The notes: a model not told the origin generated them from the letters alone. DNA of 37,018 nucleotides from Oscillibacter sp. (GCA_022791135.1 JAAVYM010000035.1:1-37018), one strand, 5' to 3'; shown: positions 19,091 to 27,875, numbered from the stretch's first letter. Made by a program: numbers and translations.

Positions 19091-19148
19091 TTCCTCCGCA
19101 CAAGCTCCCACCCGAACCAAAAGATTAGAAGATAGATTATAAAAGTAT

Positions 19149-19181
19149 AAGACGAGGGCCGCGCCAGGCGGTCCTCGTCTT
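19149..19181 (-). terminator. copA terminator
   Basis: A stem of about 13 bp (19149-19161 with 19169-19181, one G-T pair) lies directly after the copA stop on the minus strand, followed by a T-rich stretch. It terminates the csoR-copA transcript. Confidence 0.85.
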
Positions 19182-19185
19182 TGCC

Positions 19186-19395
19186 TCACTGAATTTCCAG
19201 CACCTTGTAATCTTGATCCTCCACGGCCTTCTTTAAAGCCTCGTCACTCAGGGCGGCGGAGAGGGTGACTACCGCAGTGCCCTTTTCGTGGCTGACGTCG
19301 GCGGCGCTGACCTCCGGCAGGGCCTCCAGAGCTTTCTTCACGCGGGCCTCGCAGTGGCCGCACATCATGCCCTCGATTTTCATGCTTTTTTCCAT
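19186..19395 (-). other. Possible internally initiated CopZ-like copper chaperone
   Basis: Inside copA, in the same frame, ATG at 19395 opens a 69-residue unit ([20 protein letters not shown] at its start) that has the size and sequence of a free CopZ chaperone. GAGGAGG (19410-19404) lies 8 nt upstream on the minus strand, an ideal ribosome site. This looks like a copZ gene joined in frame to copA. Whether it is translated on its own is inferred, not shown; a sequencing error in a lost stop codon is the main alternative. Confidence 0.5.
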
Positions 19396-21702
19396 AGTTG
19401 CTGCCTCCTCAAAATGTTTGGATTGTTTTATTTTTTTGTCCTTTTTCCCGTCCCGCAGGTCGAACAAGTTCAGCCGCAGGGCGTTGGAAACCACGCAGAA
19501 GCTGGAGAGGCTCATAGCGGCCGCTCCGAACATGGGGTTCAGCGTCAGGCCGAAGGGGATGAACAGGCCCGCCGCCAGGGGGATGCCGATGGTGTTGTAG
19601 AAGAAGGCCCAAAACAGGTTTTCATGGATATTGCGCAAAGTGGCGCGGCTGAGCCGGATAGCGGCGGGCACGTCGGAAAGGCGGCTTTTCATCAGCACCA
19701 CGTCCGCCGCGTCGATGGCCACGTCGGCCCCCGCGCCGATGGCGATGCCGGTGTCGGCCCTGGTGAGGGCGGGGGCATCGTTGATGCCGTCACCCACCAT
19801 GGCAACCTTCCCCTGCCTTTTCAGGTTCCGGATGACGCTCTCTTTGCCATCGGGCAGAACCCCGGCGATGACTTCGTCCACCCCGGCCTGGCGGCCGATG
19901 GCGCTGGCTGTCCGCTGGTTGTCGCCGGTGAGCATCACCACCCGGATGCCCATGTTTTGCAGTTCCCGGACCGCCTGGGGACTGTCCTCCTTGATGACGT
20001 CCGCCACGGCAATCACGCCCAGGAGCTTGCCGTCCCGGCTGAAGAACAAGGGGGTCTTCCCCTGACCGGCCAAGTCCTCAGCCTTAGCCTGAACCTCTTG
20101 CGGCACAGCGGCTTGGCCGCTGATAAAGCTGAGATTCCCGCCGCAGAGAAGGGTTCCGTCCTGCCGGGCGCTCAGGCCGTTCCCCGGCAGGGCCTGGAAG
20201 TCCTCCACCCCGTCTGCGGGGATGCCGTCCTCTTCGGCGCGCTTCAAGATGGCCCTGGCCAGGGGATGCTCGCTCTTTTGCTCCAGGGCGCGGGCCAGCC
20301 GCAGCAGCTCCGCCGCCTCCAGCCCCGCAACGGGAAGCACGTCCGTGACCCTGGGTTCCCCCTGTGTGATGGTCCCGGTTTTGTCCAGAGCCACGATTTC
20401 GGTCCGGCCCGCGACCTCCAGGGAGGCGGCAGTTTTGAACAAAATCCCGTTTTTCGCCCCCATGCCGCTGCCCACCATGATGGCCACTGGAGTGGCCAGC
20501 CCCAGGGCGCATGGACAGGAGATGACCAGCACGGAGATGCCCCGGGCCAGGGCGAAGCCGGCGTTCCGCCCAAGGAAAAGCCAGACAACCGTGGTCACCA
20601 GGGCGACGGCGATCACCGCCGGGACGAAAACGCCGGACACCTTGTCGGCGATTTTGGCAATGGGGGCCTTGGTAGCGGCCGCATCGCTGACCATTTGGAT
20701 GATTTGGGACAAGGTAGTGTCCTCGCCCACACGGGTAGCTTGACACTTTATAAAACCTGCTTGATTAGCAGTTGCGGCGGAGACCGCGTCGCCGGGGGCC
20801 TTGTCGACCGGAATGCTTTCGCCTGTCAGAGCGGATTCGTTGACAGCACTTGCGCCCTCGACCACCACGCCGTCTACGGGGATGTTCTCTCCAGGACGGA
20901 CGAGGAAGATGTCGCCTTGGCGCACCTGCTCAATGGGGACGGTGACCTCCTGGCCGTCCCGCTCCAGGACGGCGGTCTTGGGGGCCAGCTTCATCAGGCT
21001 CTTGAGGGCGTCAGTGGTCCGGCCCTTGGAGCGGGCCTCCAGCATTTTGCCTACAGTGATGAGGGTGAGGATCATGGCGGCAGACTCGAAATAGAACTCC
21101 ATCATGTAGTCCATGACGGCCGCCATATCCCCCCGGACCTGGGCGCCGGTCATGGCGAAGAGGGCATAAGTGCTGTAAACAAATGCTGCCGACGAACCCA
21201 GGGCCACCAGAGTGTCCATGTTGGGAGCCTTGTGCCACAAGCTTTTGAAGCCGCTAATGAAGAATTTTTGATTGATGACCATGACGGCTACCGTAAGCAA
21301 AAGCTGCAAAAGCCCCATGGCCACGTGGTTGCCATGGAAGAAGGCGGGCACCGGCCAATCCCACATCATGTGCCCCATGGAGAAATACATTAGCACCAGC
21401 AAAAAGCCGGCGGAGGTCCAGAGCCTCCGTTTCAGCAGGGGTGTTTCCCGGTCCTGGAGGGCGTCCTCCGGGCTGGAGGCAGAGGCAGCGGAGGCCTCTT
21501 TTGCACCCTTTTTGGACGCGCCATAGCCCGCCTGTTCCACCGCTGCAATGACATCCTGGACGGAGGCGCTGCCCTCTACGCCCATGGAGTTGGTCAGCAG
21601 GCTGACAGAGCAGGACGTGACTCCCGGCACCTTGGCCACGGCCTTTTCCACCCGGGCGCTGCATGCGGCGCAGCTCATGCCGGTGACGCTGTATTGTTCC
21701 AT
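19186..21702 (-). CDS. copA: Copper-exporting P1B-type ATPase with C-terminal CopZ-like domain
   Basis: An 838-residue Cu(I) efflux pump. Domains in order: N-terminal metal-binding domain with GMSCAAC (residues 8-14); membrane helices from about residue 90; actuator loop with [16 protein letters not shown] metal-transport helix; [11 protein letters not shown] phosphorylation site; SEHPLA in the nucleotide domain; [11 protein letters not shown] hinge. After the last helices and a Lys-rich linker comes a second metal-binding domain (about 770-838) with GMMCGHC at 778-784. Most CopA proteins end before this point, and CopZ is a separate gene. The frame between pump and CopZ-like part still contains GAGGAGG and an ATG. 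Start ATG 21702 has AGGAGGTTCCGCGT upstream. Second gene of the csoR operon. Confidence 0.97.
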   Translation of the reverse strand: MEQYSVTGMSCAACSARVEKAVAKVPGVTSCSVSLLTNSMGVEGSASVQDVIAAVEQAGYGASKKGAKEASAASASSPEDALQDRETPLLKRRLWTSAGFLLVLMYFSMGHMMWDWPVPAFFHGNHVAMGLLQLLLTVAVMVINQKFFISGFKSLWHKAPNMDTLVALGSSAAFVYSTYALFAMTGAQVRGDMAAVMDYMMEFYFESAAMILTLITVGKMLEARSKGRTTDALKSLMKLAPKTAVLERDGQEVTVPIEQVRQGDIFLVRPGENIPVDGVVVEGASAVNESALTGESIPVDKAPGDAVSAATANQAGFIKCQATRVGEDTTLSQIIQMVSDAAATKAPIAKIADKVSGVFVPAVIAVALVTTVVWLFLGRNAGFALARGISVLVISCPCALGLATPVAIMVGSGMGAKNGILFKTAASLEVAGRTEIVALDKTGTITQGEPRVTDVLPVAGLEAAELLRLARALEQKSEHPLARAILKRAEEDGIPADGVEDFQALPGNGLSARQDGTLLCGGNLSFISGQAAVPQEVQAKAEDLAGQGKTPLFFSRDGKLLGVIAVADVIKEDSPQAVRELQNMGIRVVMLTGDNQRTASAIGRQAGVDEVIAGVLPDGKESVIRNLKRQGKVAMVGDGINDAPALTRADTGIAIGAGADVAIDAADVVLMKSRLSDVPAAIRLSRATLRNIHENLFWAFFYNTIGIPLAAGLFIPFGLTLNPMFGAAAMSLSSFCVVSNALRLNLFDLRDGKKDKKIKQSKHFEEAATMEKSMKIEGMMCGHCEARVKKALEALPEVSAADVSHEKGTAVVTLSAALSDEALKKAVEDQDYKVLEIQ

Positions 21703-21749
21703 ACGCGGAACCTCCTATGCCTAAATAATTTATTGATACTTCATAAAAG

Positions 21750-22046
21750 TTATTTCATAAGTTTTTGCAGTGTGGACACCAGTTCGTCGATGGTCTCGTC
21801 CCGACCCTCCCGGATGTCCCGGGCAACGCAGGTACGAACGTGCTCACAGAGCAGCTCCTTGGCGAAGGCGTTCAGCGCGGCGTTGGCGGCGGCGACCTGA
21901 GCCAGGATGTCAGGACAGTAGGCGCTGCGCTCCACCATGCCGCGGATGCCCCGGATTTGGCCCTCCACTCGATTCAGGCGGTTGATGAGGCGCCTGTATT
22001 CCTCTTCGGAGCGCTGCTTGGTCTTATGGACGCCGGGTTCCTCCAT
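21750..22046 (-). CDS. csoR: CsoR family copper-sensing repressor
   Basis: A 98-residue all-helical repressor of the CsoR/RcnR family (DUF156). The Cu(I) ligands are all there: Cys44, His69 and Cys73 (YCPDILAQ ... EHVRTC), the pattern of true copper CsoR. The N-terminal helix RLINRLNRVEGQIRGIRGM is the DNA-binding region. ATG 22046 follows AAGGAGGC at about 8 nt; an upstream extension crosses the operators and was rejected. Copper binding should release it from its own promoter, inducing csoR-copA; the 47-bp gap to copA supports one transcript. Confidence 0.95.
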   Translation of the reverse strand: MEEPGVHKTKQRSEEEYRRLINRLNRVEGQIRGIRGMVERSAYCPDILAQVAAANAALNAFAKELLCEHVRTCVARDIREGRDETIDELVSTLQKLMK

Positions 22047-22065
22047 GGCAATTGCCTCCTTGTTT

Positions 22066-22118
22066 AAATACCCCCACCGGGTATTTTGGATTATATACCC
22101 ACCCGGGGTATTTGTCAA
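22066..22118 (-). promoter_or_regulatory. csoR-copA promoter with two CsoR-type operators
   Basis: On the minus strand, TTGACA (22118-22113), a 17-bp spacer and TATAAT (22095-22090) form a perfect consensus promoter. One palindrome, ATACCC-N5-GGGTAT (22095-22111), fills the spacer. A second, AAATACCC-N5-GGGTATTT (22066-22086), covers the expected start site. Both match the G/C-tract CsoR operator pattern. Their centres are 28 bp apart. Confidence 0.9.
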
Positions 22119-22260
22119 GGGAAATCTTCATGAACATTTTGTGTCTGCCGGCGGATGCCGGAAAGGTTCCGGCGGTTTCGCCTGAAAAGCAGTTGTTTTC
22201 GCTGAAAAACCGCATGGGCTGGCCGCGCGGTTTTTCACGGGGCGTATACCCCTATAGGAA

Positions 22261-22296
22261 AGGGCCGGCATGAGGAGGTTTCCCCATGCCGGCCCT
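22261..22296 (-). terminator. Hairpin terminator after the beta-helix gene
   Basis: A 12-bp perfect stem (22261-22272 with 22285-22296) and 12-nt loop, about 60 nt past the stop on the minus strand. Followed by only a short T-run (CTTTCC), so moderately convincing. The surrounding 22119-22354 region holds no gene. Confidence 0.6.
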
Positions 22297-22354
22297 GGTT
22301 ATGATGACTACAGTAGAAATAAACTTATGATTAGATGGACAGCAAAAGCTTCGC

Positions 22355-23020
22355 TTAGCTCTGCCGGGGGACAATTTGTCCGGGGGCTTTAAAGATGCTG
22401 TCCGGAGGCACCGCGCCCCGAACGGAAGAGAGGGGATAGACGCTGGCGCTTCGCCCGAGAATCGTGCCCGGGTTCAGCACGCTGTTGCAGCCCACCTCTA
22501 CGTGGTCCCCTAATATTGCGCCGAACTTCTTCCGGCCGGTCTCCAGTTTTTCGTCTTCGTTCCGGACAACGACCAGGGTTTTGTCGGATTTGACGTTGGA
22601 GGTGATGGAACCGGCCCCCATGTGGGCTTTATAGCCGAGGATGGAGTCGCCGACGTAGTTGTAATGAGGGGTTTGGACTCCGTCGAAGAGGATAACGTTT
22701 TTCAGCTCTACCGAGTTGCCCACAACACAGCCCGCGCCCACCAGGGCGCTGCCCCGGATGAAGGCACAGTGACGGACCTCAGTCTCCGGGCCGATGATGC
22801 AGGGTTCTCCTAAGTAAGCGGTAGGGGCGATTTTGGCGGTATTATGGACCCAGACATGAGGGGCGGTTTCCTGGTATTCCGAGGGGTCCAGGGCAGGTCC
22901 CAGGGTGAGGATCAGGTCCTTGATGCCGTCCAGGGCCTCCCAGGGGAAGCGGAAACGGCTGAGGTAATCTGCGGCCAGGGTGTGGGAGAGGTCCAGCAGG
23001 GCGGGAATGGTCAGATTCAT
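22355..23020 (-). CDS. Left-handed beta-helix (hexapeptide) GlmU-like protein
   Basis: A 221-residue protein with hexapeptide repeats from about residue 60 to 210 (TAKIAPTAYLGEPCIIGPETEV and on), and a HYNYVGDSILG...GAGSITSN segment very like the GlmU acetyltransferase domain. The N-terminal ~50 residues are helical and there is no nucleotidyltransferase domain. Such genes are often labelled UDP-GlcNAc pyrophosphorylase-like in Clostridia, but only an acyltransferase-type fold can be supported; the acceptor is unknown. ATG 23020 follows CGGAGGC. It has its own promoter. Confidence 0.85.
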   Translation of the reverse strand: MNLTIPALLDLSHTLAADYLSRFRFPWEALDGIKDLILTLGPALDPSEYQETAPHVWVHNTAKIAPTAYLGEPCIIGPETEVRHCAFIRGSALVGAGCVVGNSVELKNVILFDGVQTPHYNYVGDSILGYKAHMGAGSITSNVKSDKTLVVVRNEDEKLETGRKKFGAILGDHVEVGCNSVLNPGTILGRSASVYPLSSVRGAVPPDSIFKAPGQIVPRQS

Positions 23021-23072
23021 AGCGTGCCTCCGATTGTCCGCCGGATGGCGGGAATGATATTGCGTTTTTTGT

Positions 23073-23101
23073 ATTATATACCAGACAGGACCGGGGCGCA
23101 A
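23073..23101 (-). promoter_or_regulatory. Promoter of the beta-helix gene
   Basis: TTGCGC (23101-23096), 17-bp spacer and TATAAT (23078-23073) on the minus strand, about 50 bp ahead of the start codon. Confidence 0.7.
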
Positions 23102-23287
23102 CCGGAGAAAATCCCTCTAGGGCCTGTTTACATGAGACAAATACGCAAATTTCCGGGCGTTAGGAACCTGCGGCAAAATTTTTGGCGCGGAAGCCAGCAG
23201 GAATTGTTGGAAAGGCGTGGGTTTCGGCTTGTATGGACAGGCTCTGAGGCTTGAATGTGCGGACGGGAAGGCGGAAAGGCTTCCTGG

Positions 23288-23369
23288 CCCCGGAGACCGC
23301 AGGGGCGGGCGTATCCCGCCCTGCCCAAGGTGCGCCGTGGAGGGTGGCGCACTGGGACGGTCTCCGGGG
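23288..23369. other. Candidate structured RNA: three-way junction
   Basis: A perfect 11-bp outer stem (23288-23298 with 23359-23369) encloses a 10-bp stem with one bulged G and a 5-nt loop (23299-23309 / 23315-23324) and a perfect 7-bp stem with a 9-nt loop (23330-23336 / 23346-23352). It lies in the 405-bp spacer between the deacetylase stop and the beta-helix promoter. Strand cannot be decided; on the minus strand it would be in the deacetylase 3' UTR. A weaker stem lies at 23167-23174 / 23193-23201. No protein gene is seen in the spacer, and I recognise no known RNA family. Confidence 0.5.
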
Positions 23370-23425
23370 GCGATATGCCAGAGGGTTCGGGTGCGGCTCT
23401 CCAGGACGGCGGGAAACGTCCGGCC

Positions 23426-24253
23426 TTACGAGCGGGAGGTTTTCAGGGAAGCAGCGGGGAGGTCCTCCAGAGAGGCAAAGCGATAGCCCATGTCTTCCCA
23501 CTTGGTGAGCAGATCGTCCAGAATCTCCGCGTTGGTCTTCGAGGTGGAGTGCAGAAGGACGATGGCTCCGTCGTGAATGCGGGGAAGAAGCTTGGCGTAG
23601 GCCTGCTCCGGTGTGGGCTGGTTGTCCACGTACCAGTCTACATAGGCCAGGCTCCAGAAGATGGTCTTGTAGCCCAGGGCTTGGGCCTGCTTCAGGTTCT
23701 CTTCGCTGTATTTGCCCTGGGGCGGGCGGTAGAAGCGGGGAAGAGTTTTGCCGGTGGCCTCCTGGTAGAGGGCCGCCAGGCTGTCCAGCTCCTTTTGAAA
23801 AGCTGCCTGGTCCGAAATGGCCGACATGTCCGGATGATGGCAGGTGTGGTTGCCCACGATGTGGCCCTCCTCCGCCATGCGGCGGATGATGTCCGGGGCC
23901 GTCTCGATCATGTTGCCCACCACAAAAAAGGCGGCAGGGGCATTATGCTTTTTCAGGGCGTCCAAAATGGTTTCCGTATAGCCGTTTTCATAGCCGCAGT
24001 CGAAGGTCAGGTAAATGACCTTCTCGCTGGTGTCTCCCAAAAACCAGGCGTCGTATTGCGCCAGGTCCTCCGCAGTGGCGTTGCCCACGGGGGACTGCCC
24101 CTCCTGGGGAAAGGAGAGGCCCCAGTTGTCCGCCGAGGCGGGCAGGATGACCGGGGCCGAGGCGGGCAGGGACTTCCCCTGGAGATACAGCATCGCCGCC
24201 AGGAAGAGAAGCGGAAGCGATAAGAGCAGCGCGTTTCGAATACGATGGAGCAT
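23426..24253 (-). CDS. pdaA: PdaA-like polysaccharide deacetylase
   Basis: A 275-residue NodB-fold enzyme, probably a peptidoglycan N-acetylmuramic acid deacetylase of the PdaA type (muramic-lactam synthesis in the spore cortex). An N-terminal hydrophobic segment (about residues 8-23) is a signal or anchor. Motif 1 is TFDCGYENG (83-91) as in PdaA, motif 2 His136/His140 in NHTCHH, then YRPPQGKYS and a LLHSTSK late motif. ATG 24253 was chosen because CGGAGGTG lies just upstream; an ATG at 24280 has no ribosome site. The spore role is inferred from family. Confidence 0.9.
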   Translation of the reverse strand: MLHRIRNALLLSLPLLFLAAMLYLQGKSLPASAPVILPASADNWGLSFPQEGQSPVGNATAEDLAQYDAWFLGDTSEKVIYLTFDCGYENGYTETILDALKKHNAPAAFFVVGNMIETAPDIIRRMAEEGHIVGNHTCHHPDMSAISDQAAFQKELDSLAALYQEATGKTLPRFYRPPQGKYSEENLKQAQALGYKTIFWSLAYVDWYVDNQPTPEQAYAKLLPRIHDGAIVLLHSTSKTNAEILDDLLTKWEDMGYRFASLEDLPAASLKTSRS

Positions 24254-24314
24254 AGGCACCTCCGTGCTGAATTTTTTCATGGTTCAGCTTGTCCGGAGAA
24301 GCGCGGATTATCGG

Positions 24315-24343
24315 TTGAAAAACTTGGCGGAAAATGTTATATT
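24315..24343 (+). promoter_or_regulatory. Promoter of the nuclease-exonuclease operon
   Basis: TTGAAA (24315-24320), 17-bp spacer, TATATT (24338-24343), about 48 bp ahead of the nuclease start. Confidence 0.72.
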
Positions 24344-24390
24344 TGGGGTGTTGAAAACCGGATGCATCGAAATTTGCAAGGAGGACGACT

Positions 24391-25104
24391 ATGGCGAAGC
24401 GGGAAAGCAGGTCGAGAAGGCAGCTGACGCCAAAACAAATTGCCGCAGTGGTAATTCTTTGTCTTTTGACCGCGGCGGTACAGTGGTACTTGCAGCCGGA
24501 GCCGGTCTCGCTGGACGAGATCCCGGAGTACCAGGGGGCGGCTTATGTGGAGCTGGAGGGCAACGAGCCGGGATTTACCCGGGACGACATGACGCTGGAG
24601 GTATTTGAGCATTACAGCGAGCTGGACTATCTGGGGCGCTGCGGCGTGGCCTACGCCAACATCTGCCCGGAGCTGATGCCCACCGAGAAGCGGGGAGACA
24701 TCGGAAACGTCAAGCCCACCGGGTGGGCATCCGCCAAGTATGACTGCGTGGACGGGAAGTACCTCTACAACCGCTGCCACTTGATCGGATTCCAGCTGGC
24801 AGGGGAGAACGCCAACAAGCAAAACCTAATTACCGGAACCCGCTATTTGAACGTTACGGGAATGCTCCCCTTTGAAAACGAGGTGGCCGATTACGTGCAG
24901 CGGACCGATAACCATGTGCTCTACCGGGTGACGCCGGTGTTCGTGGGGACGGAGCTGGTGGCCCGAGGCGTGCAGATGGAAGCCTACTCCGTGGAGGACG
25001 CCGGAGACGGCGTGTGCTTTAATGTGTTCGCCTACAACGTGCAGCCAGGGGTGGTTATCGACTACGCCACCGGGGAGAGCTGGCTGGAGGAGGACGCGGC
25101 ATGA
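24391..25104 (+). CDS. Membrane-anchored DNA/RNA non-specific endonuclease
   Basis: A 237-residue NUC1/EndA-type nuclease. A basic N-terminus and one membrane helix (about residues 16-34) anchor it outside the membrane. The beta-beta-alpha metal site is YNRCHLIGFQLAG (catalytic His130) followed by NANKQNLITGTRYLN with metal-binding Asn. This corresponds to the DRGHL...N motif of pneumococcal EndA. It may act in DNA uptake or scavenging; no other competence gene is seen. The ATG follows CAAGGAGGAC. It overlaps the exonuclease gene by 4 bp (ATGA), so both are co-translated. Confidence 0.93.
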   Translation: MAKRESRSRRQLTPKQIAAVVILCLLTAAVQWYLQPEPVSLDEIPEYQGAAYVELEGNEPGFTRDDMTLEVFEHYSELDYLGRCGVAYANICPELMPTEKRGDIGNVKPTGWASAKYDCVDGKYLYNRCHLIGFQLAGENANKQNLITGTRYLNVTGMLPFENEVADYVQRTDNHVLYRVTPVFVGTELVARGVQMEAYSVEDAGDGVCFNVFAYNVQPGVVIDYATGESWLEEDAA

Positions 25105-25775
25105 GACTGTGGGAGCAGTTTGACCGGATCGTGGTCTTCGACACTGAGACGACGGGCATCGATTTTGGAAGGGACCGGATTATCGAAATCGGCGCGGCAG
25201 CCTGGGAGGGCGGGGCGGAGACGGGGGAGATGGACCTCTTTATCCGCCTGCCGGAGGGGCGGCGGCTGGACCCCTTTATCACCCGCCTGACGGGCATTAC
25301 CGAGGAGCGCCTCGCCTCCGAGGGCGTGGGGGACCGGGAGGCCGCCGAGGCTTTTACAGGGCTGCTGGAGGGGGCGGAACGGCCTCTGCTGGCGGCCTAT
25401 AACGCCCAGTTTGATTTGAATTTCCTCTTTTATCTCCTTCAGCCCTGGGGGCTGGCCGGGGCGCTGAAAAAGCCCCGGTTTTTGGACGCGCTGACGGTGT
25501 ACCGGGACCGGAAGGACTACCCCCACAAGCTGGAAAACGCCATCGCCGCCTACCATCTGGAGGACCGGGCGGTGAACAGCCACCGGGCCGTGGACGACGC
25601 CCGGGCCGCGGCGCTGCTGCTGGAGGAAATGGCCGGGGAGCGGGACGATTTGGAGCGGTATGTGGATTTGTTCGGAGTGCATCCGAAGTATGGGGTCTCG
25701 GGGCGGAAAATCGCCTCGGTGACCTATCGCCGCCAGCCCTATGACCGGCTGAGGCCGCTGTATGAGCTGGAGTGA
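25101..25775 (+). CDS. DnaQ-like 3'-5' exonuclease
   Basis: A 224-residue DEDDh exonuclease of the DnaQ/PolC-epsilon type. Exo I is FDTETTG (Asp14, Glu16), exo II NAQFD (Asp105), exo III SHRAVDDARA (His161, Asp165/166), so all catalytic residues are present. No polymerase or other domain is attached. It shares a 4-bp overlap with the upstream nuclease gene, so the pair may process DNA together, although one is predicted outside the membrane and this one inside. A strong terminator follows. Confidence 0.93.
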   Translation: MRLWEQFDRIVVFDTETTGIDFGRDRIIEIGAAAWEGGAETGEMDLFIRLPEGRRLDPFITRLTGITEERLASEGVGDREAAEAFTGLLEGAERPLLAAYNAQFDLNFLFYLLQPWGLAGALKKPRFLDALTVYRDRKDYPHKLENAIAAYHLEDRAVNSHRAVDDARAAALLLEEMAGERDDLERYVDLFGVHPKYGVSGRKIASVTYRRQPYDRLRPLYELE

Positions 25776-25887
25776 AAAACGCCTGGAGCCGGGGGCGCTG
25801 CATGAGAAAACATGGAAAACTCCGGGAAAATCAATGTATTTGGGGGCGGCGGAAAACAGGGCGCGCACAAGTACATAACTGCGCGGA

Positions 25888-25920
25888 AAACGGGCGGCGC
25901 CGGTAGGACGCCGCCCGTTT
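25888..25920 (+). terminator. Terminator of the nuclease operon
   Basis: A 12-bp perfect GC stem (25888-25899 with 25909-25920), 9-nt loop, followed by a T6 run that starts in the stem end. The 354-bp spacer 25776-26129 otherwise holds a repeated GGTACTTTG (25995-26003 and 26020-26028) and a promoter, but no gene. Confidence 0.92.
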
Positions 25921-26052
25921 TTTGCGTCCCGCCAACGCCGCAGATTGTTGGAAAACGCGCGGCGTATTTTTTGTCCAGATACCGGGAGGAGGCCGGTACT
26001 TTGCGCGGAGGGGACGTGGGGTACTTTGTCCGGAAGAGGTTTTATGTGGATT

Positions 26053-26081
26053 TTGCAAAACGATGCGAAACGGCTTACATT
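26053..26081 (+). promoter_or_regulatory. Possible promoter of the Na/Pi cotransporter gene
   Basis: TTGCAA (26053-26058), 17-bp spacer, TACATT (26076-26081), 48 bp ahead of the start. The -10 is weak. No clear Pho box is visible. Confidence 0.45.
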
Positions 26082-26129
26082 AGGAGGATGGAGTGATGGC
26101 ATAATAAGCAAAAAGGAGGCATCCTTTAC

Positions 26130-27875
26130 ATGGATATATTTAATGCGCTTACCCTTTTGGGCGGCTTAAGCCTCTTCCTGTTTGGTATGGCCATCATGGG
26201 GCAGGCCCTGGAGCGCAGGGCGGGCGGACGGCTCCGCACGCTCCTGGAAAAACTGACCGCCGGAAGGCTGGCCGGGCTGCTGACGGGTTTGGGCGTCACC
26301 GCCGTGATCCAAAGCTCTTCCGCAACCACCGTCATGGTGGTCGGCTTCGTCAATTCCGGCCTTATAAGCCTGAAGCAAGCGATCAATATTATTATGGGGG
26401 CCAACATTGGCACCACCGTTACGGCTTGGGTTTTGAGCCTTGCGGGAATTGACAGCGGAAGCCTGTTTATCAGGCTTTTGAAACCATCTTCGTTTACGCC
26501 GGTGCTGGCCTTTATCGGAATCGTTCTTTACCTGTTTGTCAAAGACACAAAAAAGAAGGACACCGGGATGATCCTGCTGGGCTTCGCCACGTTGATGTTT
26601 GGAATGGAGTCTATGTCCGGCGCCGTATCCGGACTGGGAGACGTACCGGCTTTTCAGCAGCTGTTTGTTTTGTTCAAGAACCCGGTCTTGGGCGTGCTGG
26701 CCGGCGCGGTTTTGACCGCCATCATCCAGTCCAGCTCCGCCTCCGTGGGTATTTTGCAGGCGCTGGCCGTCACCGGGCAGGTGTCCTATGGGGCGGCTAT
26801 CCCCATCGTCATGGGGCAGAACATCGGCACCTGCGTGACGGCGATGCTCTCCTCTGTGGGGGCGAATAAAAACGCGAAGCGCGCCGCCATGGTCCACCTC
26901 TCCTTTAATACCATTGGAACGGCGGTATGGCTGAGCGCGTTTTGCCTGCTCAGGGCGCTGCTCCGCCCGGCTGTGCTGGATGAGGCGGCGTCTTTGCTGG
27001 GCATTGCCGTTGCCCACTCGGTATTTAATATCTTGTGTACTATGCTGATGCTGCCGCTGTCCGGGTTCTTGGAGCGGCTCGCCACGGCTCTCGTCCCGGA
27101 CGGCAAACAGCCCGAGGTGTTTTCGGAGTTGGATGAGCGCTTGTTTGCTACGCCTTCCATCGCGCTGGAACGGTGCCAAACCGTGGCCGCCGGTATGGCG
27201 GAAACTGCAGCCCTGGCGCTGAACGAGGCGCTGGAGACGCTGCGGGGTTATTCTAGGGAAACGGCTGCCGCCGTCCGGGAAAAGGAGGCGAAAACCGATC
27301 ACTATGAGGATATTTTGGGAACGTATCTTGTGAATCTGAGCGCACGGCAAATCAGCGAAGCCGACAGCCGGGAGGCGGCGAAGCTGCTGAAAATGATGGG
27401 GGATTTCGAGCGGATTGCGGATCATGCGGTCAACCTTGTGGAGTCTGCGGAGGAGCTGCGGGATAAGAAGCTACGCCTTACCGGCGCGGCGGAAGAGGAG
27501 CTGTCTGTGATTTCCAAGGCGGTCCATGATATTTTGGGGCTGGCCCTGACCGCGTTCGTCCGCAGCGACTTGGCGTCCGCCGCTAAGGTGGAACCCTTGG
27601 AGCAGGTCATTGACCAGTTGAAGGAACAGCTGCGTACCCGGCACATTCTCCGCATGCAAAAGGGCGGATGCACCATGGACGCAGGCTTCGCATGGCTGGA
27701 TTTGCTGACGGATTTGGAGCGCACGGCGGACCACTGCTCCAATATCGCCGGGTGTTTGATGGACGCTGCCCACGACAATTTGAACCTGCACCAATCCCTG
27801 CGGGAGATTCGGGACGGCAGCGAGGATTTTCAGGAGCGATACCGGGAGTATACCCGCCGGTATGCACTGCCTTGA
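26130..27875 (+). CDS. Na/Pi cotransporter family protein with PhoU domain
   Basis: A 581-residue fusion. The N-terminal membrane half (about 1-325) has the two NptA/PNaS repeats, each with the QSSSA motif: QSSSATTV at 61-68 and QSSSASVG near 205, plus GANIGTTVTAW and GQNIGTCVTAM. The C-terminal half (about 345-575) is a PhoU-like helical domain with repeated FERIADHAVNLVE and LERTADHCSNIAG helices. The family imports phosphate with sodium, or exports it, and PhoU domains sense phosphate status. The ATG follows AAAAAGGAGG. Monocistronic as far as can be seen. Confidence 0.95.
   Translation: MDIFNALTLLGGLSLFLFGMAIMGQALERRAGGRLRTLLEKLTAGRLAGLLTGLGVTAVIQSSSATTVMVVGFVNSGLISLKQAINIIMGANIGTTVTAWVLSLAGIDSGSLFIRLLKPSSFTPVLAFIGIVLYLFVKDTKKKDTGMILLGFATLMFGMESMSGAVSGLGDVPAFQQLFVLFKNPVLGVLAGAVLTAIIQSSSASVGILQALAVTGQVSYGAAIPIVMGQNIGTCVTAMLSSVGANKNAKRAAMVHLSFNTIGTAVWLSAFCLLRALLRPAVLDEAASLLGIAVAHSVFNILCTMLMLPLSGFLERLATALVPDGKQPEVFSELDERLFATPSIALERCQTVAAGMAETAALALNEALETLRGYSRETAAAVREKEAKTDHYEDILGTYLVNLSARQISEADSREAAKLLKMMGDFERIADHAVNLVESAEELRDKKLRLTGAAEEELSVISKAVHDILGLALTAFVRSDLASAAKVEPLEQVIDQLKEQLRTRHILRMQKGGCTMDAGFAWLDLLTDLERTADHCSNIAGCLMDAAHDNLNLHQSLREIRDGSEDFQERYREYTRRYALP

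Noticed and set aside
19288-21393. 701-codon plus-strand frame opposite copA
   Set aside because: Antisense shadow of a well-supported P-type ATPase; His/Gly-rich and featureless.
25995-26028. Direct repeat GGTACTTTG as a Pho box before the Na/Pi gene
   Set aside because: Does not match known Pho box spacing or sequence; only two copies 25 bp apart.
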